A stretch of DNA of 36,763 bases from an uncultured Bacteroidales bacterium (lineage in GTDB: Bacteria; Bacteroidota; Bacteroidia; Bacteroidales; Porphyromonadaceae): positions 1-36,763 of the forward strand of contig CABTZX010000018.1 in assembly GCA_902489445.1 (NCBI GenBank). Direction: 5' to 3'. The notes under the pieces were generated by a model. It was not told the DNA's origin and did not search any database. It saw nothing but the letters and a program-made list of their open reading frames with translations. Positions 1 to 7,923 of the stretch are shown here, piece by piece. Made by a program: the position numbers and the translations under genes. Numbering within the stretch: the stretch's first letter is position 1; each line of letters opens with the position of its first letter.

Positions 1-140
1 AAGTGTATCGAAGTGTATCGAAACGTATTAAAGTGTATCGTAGGTTATCAGAACTTATCAGAGTTTATCAGAATTAATCCGATTAGTTCCGATTGATTCT
101 GATTGATTCCGATAACCAGCGATTGGCTACAACTGGCTAC
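1..140. repeat. 10-bp-period degenerate repeat array (left end)
   Basis: Fourteen consecutive decamers in perfect 10-bp phase. The first units are of the type AAGTGTATCG (three exact copies), then GAACTTATCA and GAGTTTATCA, then GATTGATTCC and GATTGATTCT. Read on the minus strand, the 71-110 part gives units such as ATCAGAATCA and ATCGGAACTA, the same family as the array at the right end of the window but inverted. The array starts at base 1, so it probably continues outside the window. Every frame is interrupted, so it does not encode a repetitive protein. Confidence 0.85.
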
Positions 141-178
141 AGTTGCCACGCAAATAGCAGCGATAAACCGCAAAGTGC

Positions 179-1354
179 TCAAAAAGCGACTTGGAGGGCG
201 AGGGAGGCGAGGTCGTCGTGGCGCGCCCAGACGGGGCGGAAGGCATCGTCGGCGGCGGTTTGTCGGTAGACGAAATCGTAATAGAGGGATAGGCGCACTT
301 TATCGCGATGCAGATAGGCATTCACGCCCAGGAGAAAATCATGGGAAACGCCTTCGCAGGCAAAATCGGCTTTATCGGGCGTTCGTCCGCTTTGCATCTG
401 CTTGGTCAGCAGACGGTTGCGGTTGTAATAGCTATACTTAAGCACGCCCTCCACGGGACAACGGTTCGCGCGCAATGCCATCATCGCCATCGCACCGGTA
501 AAAGCCCTCGGCTGCATCGCATCGTGAGCGGGCAAATCCTTTGCCGCAGCGGTACTTTTGCCTTGCGGAGCGGGATGTTGCCCCACTATACCCTCTGCGT
601 ACAGCTTAGCGGTGCCAAAGGGCAAAAACAGTGCGTAGCGCAGATGCGCCCCTATGTAGTACCGGTTCCAGCGCATGCCGCTATCATCCGCCACGTAGCC
701 CACGTAACCGCTCGCTCCGCAGCGCCAATCCATCAGCGCATCCCGATGCCCGACTTCGAGGCGCAAAAGGGCATCAGGCCACGCTTTGCGCACACCGTAT
801 TTAGCGTTTCCGCCGAGGAGAGCGGCTTCCGCCGTAAAGTGATTGATATAGGCGCGGGCGCCGCCGGGAAGCGTATAGCGGACGAGGCAGCCCAAATCCA
901 CATCACCGGGGAACAGATCCTTGTAGTAGGGCGCGCGCTCGATGGTTTCGCGATCGCGACTACTGGTAGCCAATTCCATCCCGAAGCGCACCGGACTGAG
1001 CCCAACCTGCGCATACCAAGCCGGGAAGCGTAGCGGCGAATAACCTATATACATTTTGTACAGATCGATATGGGTGCCGGGAGCGGTCAGCTGTCCCTCC
1101 ACTTTCCATCCTTTATAGGAAGCCACCGCGCCCCAATATGCACGTCGCACGCCCATACGCAGCAGCGCACTACCCGCCTCGGACGATGGGTTCCCCACGG
1201 CAGGAAGCGCATTAGGCGCCCCCACTTGGATCAGAGCTTGCGCATACCCCCCTTGGCGGAATTGGAACTTATCCTGCGCTTGCGCGCACAAAAGCGTTGA
1301 AAGAATCAGTATGGTACCCAATAGGGCGCCGCGAGTGTGTGGGGTGAGCTTCAT
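179..1354 (-). CDS. Outer-membrane porin-like beta-barrel protein (phosphate-selective porin O/P type)
   Basis: 391 aa with a clear Sec signal peptide: basic start, hydrophobic stretch at residues 9-23, likely cleavage after AQA at residue 26. The mature part has alternating, aromatic-rich short strands (for example RRAYWGAVASYKGWKVEGQL, WYAQVGLSPVRFGMEL) and ends in phenylalanine (LALQVAF), the usual C-terminal signal for barrel insertion by BAM. The pattern of a short N-terminal strand followed by a statement of sample-like strands resembles the OprO/OprP porin family of Bacteroidetes. The substrate cannot be read from the sequence. It is a single gene, divergent from thyA, with a TACCTTTG -7 box 24 bases upstream of the start. 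The barrel call is firm; the family assignment is moderate. Confidence 0.75.
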   Translation of the reverse strand: MKLTPHTRGALLGTILILSTLLCAQAQDKFQFRQGGYAQALIQVGAPNALPAVGNPSSEAGSALLRMGVRRAYWGAVASYKGWKVEGQLTAPGTHIDLYKMYIGYSPLRFPAWYAQVGLSPVRFGMELATSSRDRETIERAPYYKDLFPGDVDLGCLVRYTLPGGARAYINHFTAEAALLGGNAKYGVRKAWPDALLRLEVGHRDALMDWRCGASGYVGYVADDSGMRWNRYYIGAHLRYALFLPFGTAKLYAEGIVGQHPAPQGKSTAAAKDLPAHDAMQPRAFTGAMAMMALRANRCPVEGVLKYSYYNRNRLLTKQMQSGRTPDKADFACEGVSHDFLLGVNAYLHRDKVRLSLYYDFVYRQTAADDAFRPVWARHDDLASLALQVAF

Positions 1355-1377
1355 AATGGTATCCTTCCTTTGTAGTG

Positions 1378-1385
1378 CAAAGGTA
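1378..1385 (-). promoter_or_regulatory. Bacteroidetes -7 promoter box for the porin gene
   Basis: On the minus strand this reads TACCTTTG, matching the Bacteroidetes -7 consensus TAnnTTTG, 24 bases before the porin start codon. I see no convincing TTTG -33 element at the normal distance. Confidence 0.6.
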
Positions 1386-1503
1386 GCAATTGTGTTGGGA
1401 AGCGCGTTACAGAGCGGTTAAGGAGCTTATCGGATTGGCTCGGATAGCCTCAGCTCCTCGCAGCAGGGGTGGGCCGGTGCAAGGGTTGTGCCACTTCCCC
1501 ACT

Positions 1504-1591
1504 AAAGGTATATACCTATCAGGCGAAACTTATATACCTTTGCCGCGAAACCTATATACCTATCAGGTGAAAGGTATATACCTTTTTTCGG
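1504..1591 (+). repeat. 4 x 22-bp element, copy 1
   Basis: Four units starting at 1504, 1526, 1548 and 1570, each with a 14-bp core (AAAGGTATATACCT, AAACTTATATACCT, AAACCTATATACCT, AAAGGTATATACCT) and an 8-bp spacer (ATCAGGCG, TTGCCGCG, ATCAGGTG, then a T-run). The right half TATATACCT is invariant. It lies between the divergent porin gene and thyA region. Confidence 0.95.
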
Positions 1592-1713
1592 AGGCGGTTG
1601 GAGGGTCGGGGAGCGCTCAGCGGGGGCGAAAAAGGTCATTTTCATTATAAATGATGAGCGTCAAGGGACGCAATTACCTACATTAAGGCATCTTTAAGCG
1701 TCTATTTACCAGC

Positions 1714-1721
1714 TACCTTTG
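1714..1721 (+). promoter_or_regulatory. -7 promoter box for the candidate RNA
   Basis: TACCTTTG, an exact TAnnTTTG match, placed about 6 bases before the start of a GC-rich, hairpin-rich stretch. The -33 region (CTTTAAG around 1692) is weak. Confidence 0.5.
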
Positions 1722-1726
1722 CAACG

Positions 1727-1912
1727 CAAGGACGAAATGGGGCATGCGCGCCCCGACGTTCGCGGAAAAGAGCCTCGCACTCCCGCCGCTACGGCAGGCG
1801 GTAGCCGGAACAACTCCGGAACAGCGTGGCAACCCTTTTCTCTCTTACTAAAAAACAGTTTCCTTATTCAGTGGGAGGGGTTTGCTCGGCAGAGTAGACC
1901 CCTCAACTTTTT
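1727..1912 (+). ncRNA. Candidate structured small RNA, about 185 nt, unidentified
   Basis: The stretch between a TAnnTTTG box and a terminator-like hairpin has several self-complementary elements: GGGGC/GCCCC (1739-1754), CCGCC/GGCGG (1783-1801) and CCGGA/TCCGG (1805-1819). No reading frame in it resembles a protein. The size would fit 6S RNA, but I cannot identify the 6S bulge, and hallmarks of RNase P RNA, SRP RNA and tmRNA are absent. It could also be a leader of the thyA operon, although the hairpin at 1875-1904 would end transcription before thyA. Confidence 0.4.
1875..1912 (+). terminator. Rho-independent terminator-like hairpin
   Basis: GAGGGGT (1875-1881) pairs with ACCCCTC (1898-1904), with an inner CTC/GAG helix in the loop, followed by AACTTTTT. 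It would end the candidate RNA that starts near 1727. Confidence 0.65.
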
Positions 1913-1917
1913 CGCCG

Positions 1918-1961
1918 CCGCGCCCCCCGTCCACACACTGAAAAGAGCGCAGGGGGTGCGG
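1918..1961 (+). other. Strong GC-rich hairpin before the thyA promoter
   Basis: CCGCGCCCCC (1918-1927) pairs over ten positions (one G-U) with GGGGGTGCGG (1952-1961), with a 24-nt loop. No T-run follows. It may insulate the thyA promoter from upstream transcription. Confidence 0.45.
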
Positions 1962-1977
1962 TGGGGTTAACCGTCCA

Positions 1978-2000
1978 TTGCAAGGGAATATCTATCTTTG
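1978..2000 (+). promoter_or_regulatory. Promoter of the thyA operon
   Basis: TATCTTTG (1993-2000) is an exact -7 box. A TTG lies at 1978, but the spacing is only 12 nt, shorter than the usual 19-20. Transcription would start around 2004-2007, so the mRNA has almost no leader before the thyA ATG at 2007. Confidence 0.65.
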
Positions 2001-2006
2001 TGTACT

Positions 2007-2801
2007 ATGAAGCAGTATCTTGATTTGCTGGATAAGGTGCTCCGCGAAGGAGTGGTCAAGGAGGATCGCACCGGTACCGGTACGAAAAGCCTTTTTGGCT
2101 ACCAAATGCGCTTTGATTTATCGGAGGGCTTTCCGCTCGTGACCACCAAAAAGCTCCATCTGAAGAGCATTATCTACGAGTTACTGTGGTTCCTGCGCGG
2201 AGAGCAAAATATTGCTTATCTGCACGACCACGATGTAACCATTTGGGACGAATGGGCGGACCAAAACGGCAATTTGGGGCCGATTTACGGTGTTCAATGG
2301 CGTTCGTGGCGCGGCTACAACGGCGAAACGCTCGATCAGATCAAAGCGGTGATCGACGAGATCCGCACTACACCGGACAGCCGCAGGATGATTGTTTCCG
2401 CTTGGAACGTAGCGCAACTGAGCGAAATGCGCCTTCCGCCCTGCCATCTGCTGATGCAGTTCAACGTGGCGCAAGGGAAGCTTTCGCTGCAACTATACCA
2501 GCGGAGCGCGGATCTGTTCTTAGGCGTGCCGTTCAATATAGCCTCCTACTCGTTATTACTAATGATGATCGCGCAGGTAACCGGTCTTGAGCCGGGCACG
2601 TTTGTACATACGCTGGGCGATGCACATATCTACCTGAACCACATGGAGCAGGCACGTTTGCAGTTAACGCGTACGCCGCGCGCGCTGCCACATATGATTC
2701 TGAACCCGAACGTAAAGGATATAGATGCCTTCCAATACGAGGATTTTACGCTGGAAGGTTACGATCCCCATCCACATATAAAGGCTCCGGTAGCCGTTTA
2801 A
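2007..2801 (+). CDS. thyA: Thymidylate synthase
   Basis: 264 aa, the same length as E. coli ThyA and aligning without gaps. It methylates dUMP to dTMP with methylene-THF, giving dihydrofolate. Visible motifs: the N-terminal phosphate-binding DRTGTGT, the active-site PPCH with the catalytic cysteine at about residue 146, QRSADLFLGVPFNIASY for dUMP binding, and the C-terminal GYDPHPHIKAPVAV closing segment. I chose the ATG at 2007; an in-frame TTG at 1998 lies inside the -7 box and is unlikely. It is first in a six-gene plus-strand cluster, and the next gene, folA, regenerates the folate it oxidises. A dCMP deaminase that feeds dUMP synthesis lies at 16153-16596. Confidence 0.98.
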   Translation: MKQYLDLLDKVLREGVVKEDRTGTGTKSLFGYQMRFDLSEGFPLVTTKKLHLKSIIYELLWFLRGEQNIAYLHDHDVTIWDEWADQNGNLGPIYGVQWRSWRGYNGETLDQIKAVIDEIRTTPDSRRMIVSAWNVAQLSEMRLPPCHLLMQFNVAQGKLSLQLYQRSADLFLGVPFNIASYSLLLMMIAQVTGLEPGTFVHTLGDAHIYLNHMEQARLQLTRTPRALPHMILNPNVKDIDAFQYEDFTLEGYDPHPHIKAPVAV

Positions 2802-2807
2802 TTCGAT

Positions 2808-3329
2808 ATGATTATCTCTATCATTGTAGCCGTCGCTTCCGATGGCGCCATAGGTAAAAACAACGATCTCCCCTGGCACTTGGGCGGAGATCTGAAGCGT
2901 TTTAAGGAAACCACTATGGGTCACACCATTCTGATGGGACGCCATACGTATCAATCGCTACCCAAAGGAGCACTGCCCGGGCGCCGTAACGTAGTGGTAT
3001 CCAAGCGGATCAGCATTGTACCCGATGCGGACGTATTCCCCACTGTTGAGGAAGCGGTGCGCGATATACGCAAAGAGGGCGAAACGGAGCTGTTTGTGAT
3101 TGGTGGCGCCGCACTGTTCGGTACCATGCTCCCCTATGCGGATCGGCTCTATTTAACACGCGTGGAAACAGAGGTAGCCGATGCGGATACCTTTTTCCCC
3201 GAAATTGACTTTAACGAATGGGAAGCGCAAGGCGAAACGGCTCACTATGAAGCGGATGCACGCAACGACTATCCCGTCAGCCTCACCGTATATAACCGAA
3301 AAAAAGAAACTCAGAAAAAACTCGATTAA
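2808..3329 (+). CDS. folA: Dihydrofolate reductase
   Basis: 173 aa. Reduces dihydrofolate to tetrahydrofolate with NADPH. Family motifs are in order: IGKNNDLPWHL (residues 15-25), the GDLKRFK segment carrying the catalytic acidic residue, MGRHTYQSLP (about 44-53), GRRNVVVS for NADPH binding and the glycine pair in FVIGGAALF. The start ATG is 6 bases after the thyA stop, so the two are almost surely co-transcribed and coupled, as expected for enzymes that use each other's product. Length is normal for a chromosomal, trimethoprim-sensitive type enzyme. Confidence 0.97.
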   Translation: MIISIIVAVASDGAIGKNNDLPWHLGGDLKRFKETTMGHTILMGRHTYQSLPKGALPGRRNVVVSKRISIVPDADVFPTVEEAVRDIRKEGETELFVIGGAALFGTMLPYADRLYLTRVETEVADADTFFPEIDFNEWEAQGETAHYEADARNDYPVSLTVYNRKKETQKKLD

Positions 3330-3332
3330 ACG

Positions 3333-4694
3333 ATGAACAAACCGGCTATACCTAAAGGAACTCGCGACTTTTTACCGCTCGAAATGGAGCGGCGTAACTA
3401 TATATTCGATACAATTAAGGAACAATTCCGCCTATTTGGCTATGAACAGATTGAAACCCCATCGCAGGAGTTGCTTTCCACATTGATGGGCAAGTACGGC
3501 GACGAAGGCGACCGGTTGCTGTTCCGTATACTGGATTCGGGCAATTGGCTCGCCAAAGTGACGGACGAAGAGCTCCTGGCGCGCGATATGCCGCACCTAA
3601 CGGCTCGCGTAGCCGAAAAGGGGCTTCGGTACGATTTAACCGTGCCTTTTGCGCGATTTGTAGTACAACACCGCAACGAAATTACCCTTCCCTTTAAGCG
3701 CTACCAGATACAACCGGTTTGGCGCGCCGATAGGCCGCAGAAGGGACGTTACCGCGAATTCTACCAGTGCGATGCCGATGTGGTGGGCACCGATTCGCTC
3801 CTTATGGAAACGGAATTCGTGGAACTATCCAAAGCGATCTTCGGGAAACTGAATTTGAAGGTGGAAATGCACCTCAATAACCGCAAGATATTAGCCGGAA
3901 TTGCTGAATGCATCGGCGTTCCGGAGCGGCTCGGTGAGCTTACCGTGGCGATGGATAAATTCGATAAAATCGGATTGGATGGCGTATTGGATGAGCTTCG
4001 CGCCCGTTCGTTTGCAGAGAGCGTAACGGAAGCGCTGAAACCTTTCCTTTTGCTCGAGGGCGATAACGCCACAAGGCTCCAAAAGGTGGAATCGTTGCTC
4101 GCTAAGAGCGAAACGGGACGCAAGGGTATAGAGGAAATGCGCTTTATCCTTACCCATCTGCCCGAAGCGGACAATGATGCGTTTGAAGTAACCTTCGACA
4201 TACGTTTGGCACGCGGATTGAGCTACTACACCGGTACTATTATGGAAATCACCTCCAAGGAGGTTGCCATCGGTAGTATTAGTGGCGGCGGGCGATACGA
4301 CAATTTGACCGGTATTTTTGGCGAAAAGGGATTGAGCGGCGTAGGAATCAGCTTCGGCGCAGAACGTATTTACGACGTATTGGATGCGCTGGACCGCTTT
4401 CCTAACGAGCTGGCGGGCAATTGCCACGTGCTACTCGCCAACTTAGGCGAAGCGGAAGCGTGCTATCTGCTACCGGTGCTACGCGCCCTCCGCAAGCGCG
4501 GTATAGCCGCAATGATGTATCCGGATGCCGCCAAACTGAAAAAGCAGCTCGCGTTTGCCGATACACGGCGCATTCCCTATGTAGTTATTGCCGGTAGTAG
4601 CGAAATGGATACCGCCGTAATTACCCTGAAGAATATGACTACAGGAGAGCAGGAAACAATCGATAAAGAGCGATTTGCGGAGCAATGGAACTAA
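3333..4694 (+). CDS. hisS: Histidyl-tRNA synthetase
   Basis: 453 aa class II synthetase that charges tRNA-His. The N-terminus KGTRDFLPLEMERR is typical of HisRS. Motif 2 is in the FYQCDADVVG region, the histidine-binding HisA peptide is RGLSYYTG (about residues 292-299), and motif 3 is GVGISFGAERIYD. The C-terminal anticodon-binding domain follows from about residue 355. It is about 30 residues longer than the E. coli enzyme, which is normal in Bacteroidales. The start is 3 bases after folA, and the end overlaps the start of dxs. Confidence 0.96.
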   Translation: MNKPAIPKGTRDFLPLEMERRNYIFDTIKEQFRLFGYEQIETPSQELLSTLMGKYGDEGDRLLFRILDSGNWLAKVTDEELLARDMPHLTARVAEKGLRYDLTVPFARFVVQHRNEITLPFKRYQIQPVWRADRPQKGRYREFYQCDADVVGTDSLLMETEFVELSKAIFGKLNLKVEMHLNNRKILAGIAECIGVPERLGELTVAMDKFDKIGLDGVLDELRARSFAESVTEALKPFLLLEGDNATRLQKVESLLAKSETGRKGIEEMRFILTHLPEADNDAFEVTFDIRLARGLSYYTGTIMEITSKEVAIGSISGGGRYDNLTGIFGEKGLSGVGISFGAERIYDVLDALDRFPNELAGNCHVLLANLGEAEACYLLPVLRALRKRGIAAMMYPDAAKLKKQLAFADTRRIPYVVIAGSSEMDTAVITLKNMTTGEQETIDKERFAEQWN

Positions 4695-6574
4695 TGCATT
4701 ACCCCCTATTGGAAGGAATTAGCGAACCGAAGGATTTACGCCGTTTACCGCTAAGCAGCCTGCCGGAGCTTTGCCGCGAAATACGTTCTTTCCTGTTGGA
4801 TCAATTATCGGTACATCCGGGGCACTTGGCCTCCTCGCTCGGTGCAGTGGAAATAGCTGTGGCTCTGCACTATGTGTTTGCTACACCGTACGACCGCCTC
4901 GTGTGGGATGTGGGGCATCAGGCTTATGCTCATAAGTTGCTCACAAATAGGCAGGAAGCCTTTTCAACGCTCCGCCAGTGGGGCGGCATTTCGGGCTTCA
5001 TATCACCGGACGAAAGTCCGTACGATACATTCACCAGCGGGCACGCTTCCAACTCAATATCAGCCGCTTTGGGGATGGCGGTGGCAGCTAAGCAAAAGAA
5101 CGAACCCCGAAACGTGGTTGCCGTTATCGGTGACGGCTCTATGACCGGTGGGCTCGCCTTTGAGGGGCTGAATAACGCCTCCTCGTTCCCCAACAATATG
5201 CTGGTGGTGCTCAACGATAATAATATCTCTATAGATGCCAACGTGGGCGGGCTCAATAAGTACCTTGTGGACGTAAATACGAGCCGCGCCTATAATGCGG
5301 TGCGGTTTGATCTATACCGCGGAATGAAGCGGCTGCGCCTGATTAACGATAAAAGTAAACGCTCGGTACAACGTTTTAACAATTCGCTCAAAACGATGAT
5401 TTCCCATACTCAGGGCAATTTCTTTGACGGATTGAGCATTCGTTACTTCGGACCGGTAGACGGGCACGACGTAATTCGATTAGTGGAAATTCTTAACCGA
5501 ATAAAGGAGCTGGAGGGGCCTAAGCTGCTGCATCTGCGCACCGTTAAGGGAAAAGGATATCCGTTTGCCGAAGCGGCGCCCACTATATGGCACGCACCGG
5601 GGCGATTTAACGTAGTTACGGGCGAACGCGCAGTGAAGAAAGACGCCCATCCGCCTAAGTTTCAGGATGTTTTTGGGCATACACTGGTGGAATTGGCTGA
5701 GGAAAATGAACGCATCGTGGGTATTACACCCGCAATGCCCTCGGGATGCTCTATGTCCTTTATGATGAAGCGCTTCCCCGAACGAAGCTACGATGTGGGC
5801 ATTGCCGAGTCACACGCCGTTACGTTTGCCGCCGGATTGGCGCGCGAAGGTATGATTCCGTTTTGCAATATCTACTCCTCATTTGCGCAGCGGAGCTTGG
5901 ATCAGATCATTCACGATGTGGCGATTGCCAAAGTACCGGTAACTCTTTGCTTGGATAGAGCAGGATTAGTGGGAGACGATGGTGCTACCCATCAGGGCGC
6001 ATTCGACCTCGCATATCTGCGTTTTATCCCCAATTTGACCATATCGGCACCTATGGATGAACACTGGCTGCGCAACCTTATGTATACAGCTAAGGATGCG
6101 GCGCGCCCCTTTGTGATTCGTTATCCGCGTGGCGAGGGCTCACTCTTAGATTGGCACAATACGCCTCAAGCGGTTCCCATCGGTAAAGGGCGAAAACTTA
6201 CGGATGGAAACGAGGTGGCCATTTTGTCCATCGGCGCAATTGGCACAGAAGTTGCATCTGCTATTAAGCGGTTGCACGACGAAGGCACGCTGCAACCCGC
6301 GCATTACGATATGGTTTTTTTGAAACCGATGGATACAGAGCTATTGGACGAAGTGGCGGTACACTACCGCAAAATTGTAACCGTTGAGGACGGATGCCGT
6401 ATAGGCGGCTTTGGCAGTGCCGTAGCCGAATACCTTACCGAGCGCGGATTTGCCGGACAGATTGTCCGTTTGGGCATTCCGGACGAGTTTATTCCGCACG
6501 GAAGTGTGGCGGCTCAGCGCGCTTACGCCGGTATTGATGCAGAACATATATACCAAACCTTAAATAGTATATGA
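4685..6574 (+). CDS. dxs: 1-deoxy-D-xylulose-5-phosphate synthase
   Basis: 629 aa. Condenses pyruvate and glyceraldehyde 3-phosphate to DXP, the first step of the MEP isoprenoid route. Features: PGHLASSLGAVE with the catalytic histidine, WDVGHQAYAHK, SGHASNSISAALGMA, the thiamine diphosphate motif GDGSMTGGLAFEGLNNA ending in NDNNISIDANVG, and in the pyrimidine domain GIAESHAVTFAAGLA and DRAGLVGDDGATHQGAFD. The listed ATG overlaps hisS by 10 bases; a second in-frame ATG at 4694 overlaps the hisS stop as TAATG and is equally plausible. The gene ends in ATGA, shared with trkA. Confidence 0.96.
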   Translation: MELMHYPLLEGISEPKDLRRLPLSSLPELCREIRSFLLDQLSVHPGHLASSLGAVEIAVALHYVFATPYDRLVWDVGHQAYAHKLLTNRQEAFSTLRQWGGISGFISPDESPYDTFTSGHASNSISAALGMAVAAKQKNEPRNVVAVIGDGSMTGGLAFEGLNNASSFPNNMLVVLNDNNISIDANVGGLNKYLVDVNTSRAYNAVRFDLYRGMKRLRLINDKSKRSVQRFNNSLKTMISHTQGNFFDGLSIRYFGPVDGHDVIRLVEILNRIKELEGPKLLHLRTVKGKGYPFAEAAPTIWHAPGRFNVVTGERAVKKDAHPPKFQDVFGHTLVELAEENERIVGITPAMPSGCSMSFMMKRFPERSYDVGIAESHAVTFAAGLAREGMIPFCNIYSSFAQRSLDQIIHDVAIAKVPVTLCLDRAGLVGDDGATHQGAFDLAYLRFIPNLTISAPMDEHWLRNLMYTAKDAARPFVIRYPRGEGSLLDWHNTPQAVPIGKGRKLTDGNEVAILSIGAIGTEVASAIKRLHDEGTLQPAHYDMVFLKPMDTELLDEVAVHYRKIVTVEDGCRIGGFGSAVAEYLTERGFAGQIVRLGIPDEFIPHGSVAAQRAYAGIDAEHIYQTLNSI

Positions 6575-7917
6575 AAATAATCGTTGCCGGAGCCGGTGAA
6601 ATTGGACAGCACCTCGCGCTGAAATTAGCCAACGAAGAGCAGCAGGACATCACGCTGATGGACAGCGATGCGCGCTTGTTGGAGAAAATTTCGGCCGGGC
6701 AGGATATGCTTACCTATTCGGGCAACCCAACCGATGCACACGATCTGAAGGAGTGCGGCATTGAGGATACCGACCTCTTCATCAGCGTGATGAATGAGGA
6801 ACACGCCAATATACTGGCTTGCATGATGGCAAACGACTTTGGCGTGCGCGAAACAATGGCACGCGTGAGCAATCCCGGCTATCTGGGTCAGGAATATGCC
6901 CGCTTCTTTCACGAGAGCGGGGTAAAATCGCTCATTTATCCGGAGGAACTTGCCGCGGAAGAGATCAATACCATTATGCTCAATCCGTGGGCTCGCAAGT
7001 ACATCGAACTGGTAAACGGAATGATCGCCTTGGTAGGGGTCAAAGTACGCTTCGGTAGCGAAATAGTGGGAAAACGGCTCTCCGAGCTAACTATGCCCGA
7101 GGAAAAGATGTTTCACGTAGTGGCGGTGAAGCGCGACTCGGAAACAATCATCCCCAAAGGGGAAACCCGCATCGAGCACGGAGATATCGTTTTCTTCACC
7201 GCTCTGGCAAATGATATCGATGCCGTGCGGCAACTTTGCGGAAAACAGAACGTAACGGTAAAAAAGGTGCTCATTATGGGAGCATCCGATATAGCCCTGC
7301 GCGCCATCGATAAGGCGAGCCGCGGCATACACTTTGTGGTTATTGAGGAGGAAAAGGAACGAATTGAAAAAATTCGTAACTGGTTGCCCCAAAACGTAAC
7401 CCTCTTTCACGGCGACGGACGCAATACGGCGCTGCTCGCCGAGGTGGGAATCGCTTCGGCTCAGGTGTTTGTGGCGCTCACGGAAAACAGCGAAACCAAC
7501 ATCCTCGCCTGCCTTGCCGCCAAACGCTTTGGTATATTCAAAACCATCGCTCAAGAGGAAAACGTGGATTACATACCTCTTGCGGAAAAATTGGATATCG
7601 GAACCATTATCAACCGAAAGGTGATCACTTCGGGCCATATTTATCGCATTCTGCTGGGGCAGGATACCAATACGGTAAAAAGCCTTACCATTGCTAATGC
7701 CGACGTGGCTGAAGTGGTGGCACGCCGCGGTGCTCCCATCGTGGGGAAACGCGTTCGCGAGCTACATCTCCCCGAAGGCGTTACCTTAGGCGGTATGGTG
7801 CGTAACGGTGTTCCGAGGATGATTGACGGAGATACGGTTATCGAACCATACGATTTGGTAGTTGTTTTCTGTTACAATGTGCCTATGGCACGCATCCGAA
7901 AGCTATTTGAAGCGTAA
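6571..7917 (+). CDS. trkA: Trk potassium uptake regulatory subunit TrkA
   Basis: 448 aa cytoplasmic NAD(H)-binding gating protein of the Trk potassium transporter. Two tandem RCK units: the first starts at residue 1 with the Rossmann motif GAGEIG (7-12) and an acidic residue at the end of the second strand (LMDSD); the second begins near residue 230 (KVLIMGASDIALRAI) and has the HGDGRNTALLAEVGI signature. Each is followed by a TrkA-C type domain. The start overlaps the dxs stop in ATGA, and the channel subunit trkH follows 6 bases after its stop. Confidence 0.95.
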   Translation: MKIIVAGAGEIGQHLALKLANEEQQDITLMDSDARLLEKISAGQDMLTYSGNPTDAHDLKECGIEDTDLFISVMNEEHANILACMMANDFGVRETMARVSNPGYLGQEYARFFHESGVKSLIYPEELAAEEINTIMLNPWARKYIELVNGMIALVGVKVRFGSEIVGKRLSELTMPEEKMFHVVAVKRDSETIIPKGETRIEHGDIVFFTALANDIDAVRQLCGKQNVTVKKVLIMGASDIALRAIDKASRGIHFVVIEEEKERIEKIRNWLPQNVTLFHGDGRNTALLAEVGIASAQVFVALTENSETNILACLAAKRFGIFKTIAQEENVDYIPLAEKLDIGTIINRKVITSGHIYRILLGQDTNTVKSLTIANADVAEVVARRGAPIVGKRVRELHLPEGVTLGGMVRNGVPRMIDGDTVIEPYDLVVVFCYNVPMARIRKLFEA

Positions 7918-7923
7918 AAAACC

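Noticed and set aside
308..1033. Long plus-strand frame of 241 codons opposite the porin gene
   Set aside because: Antisense shadow of the porin; no recognisable domain, and the minus frame has a signal peptide and barrel features.
1504..1591. 22-bp spaced repeats as a CRISPR array
   Set aside because: The spacers are only 8 bp, the core is not identical between units, and there are no cas genes. The same four-unit pattern occurs six times.
1719..1970. 83-codon plus frame upstream of thyA
   Set aside because: It crosses two strong hairpins and resembles no protein; I read the region as RNA and regulatory DNA.
3891..4427. Long minus-strand frame opposite hisS (also 7087-7638 opposite trkA)
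   Set aside because: Both oppose clearly conserved housekeeping genes and have no family resemblance.
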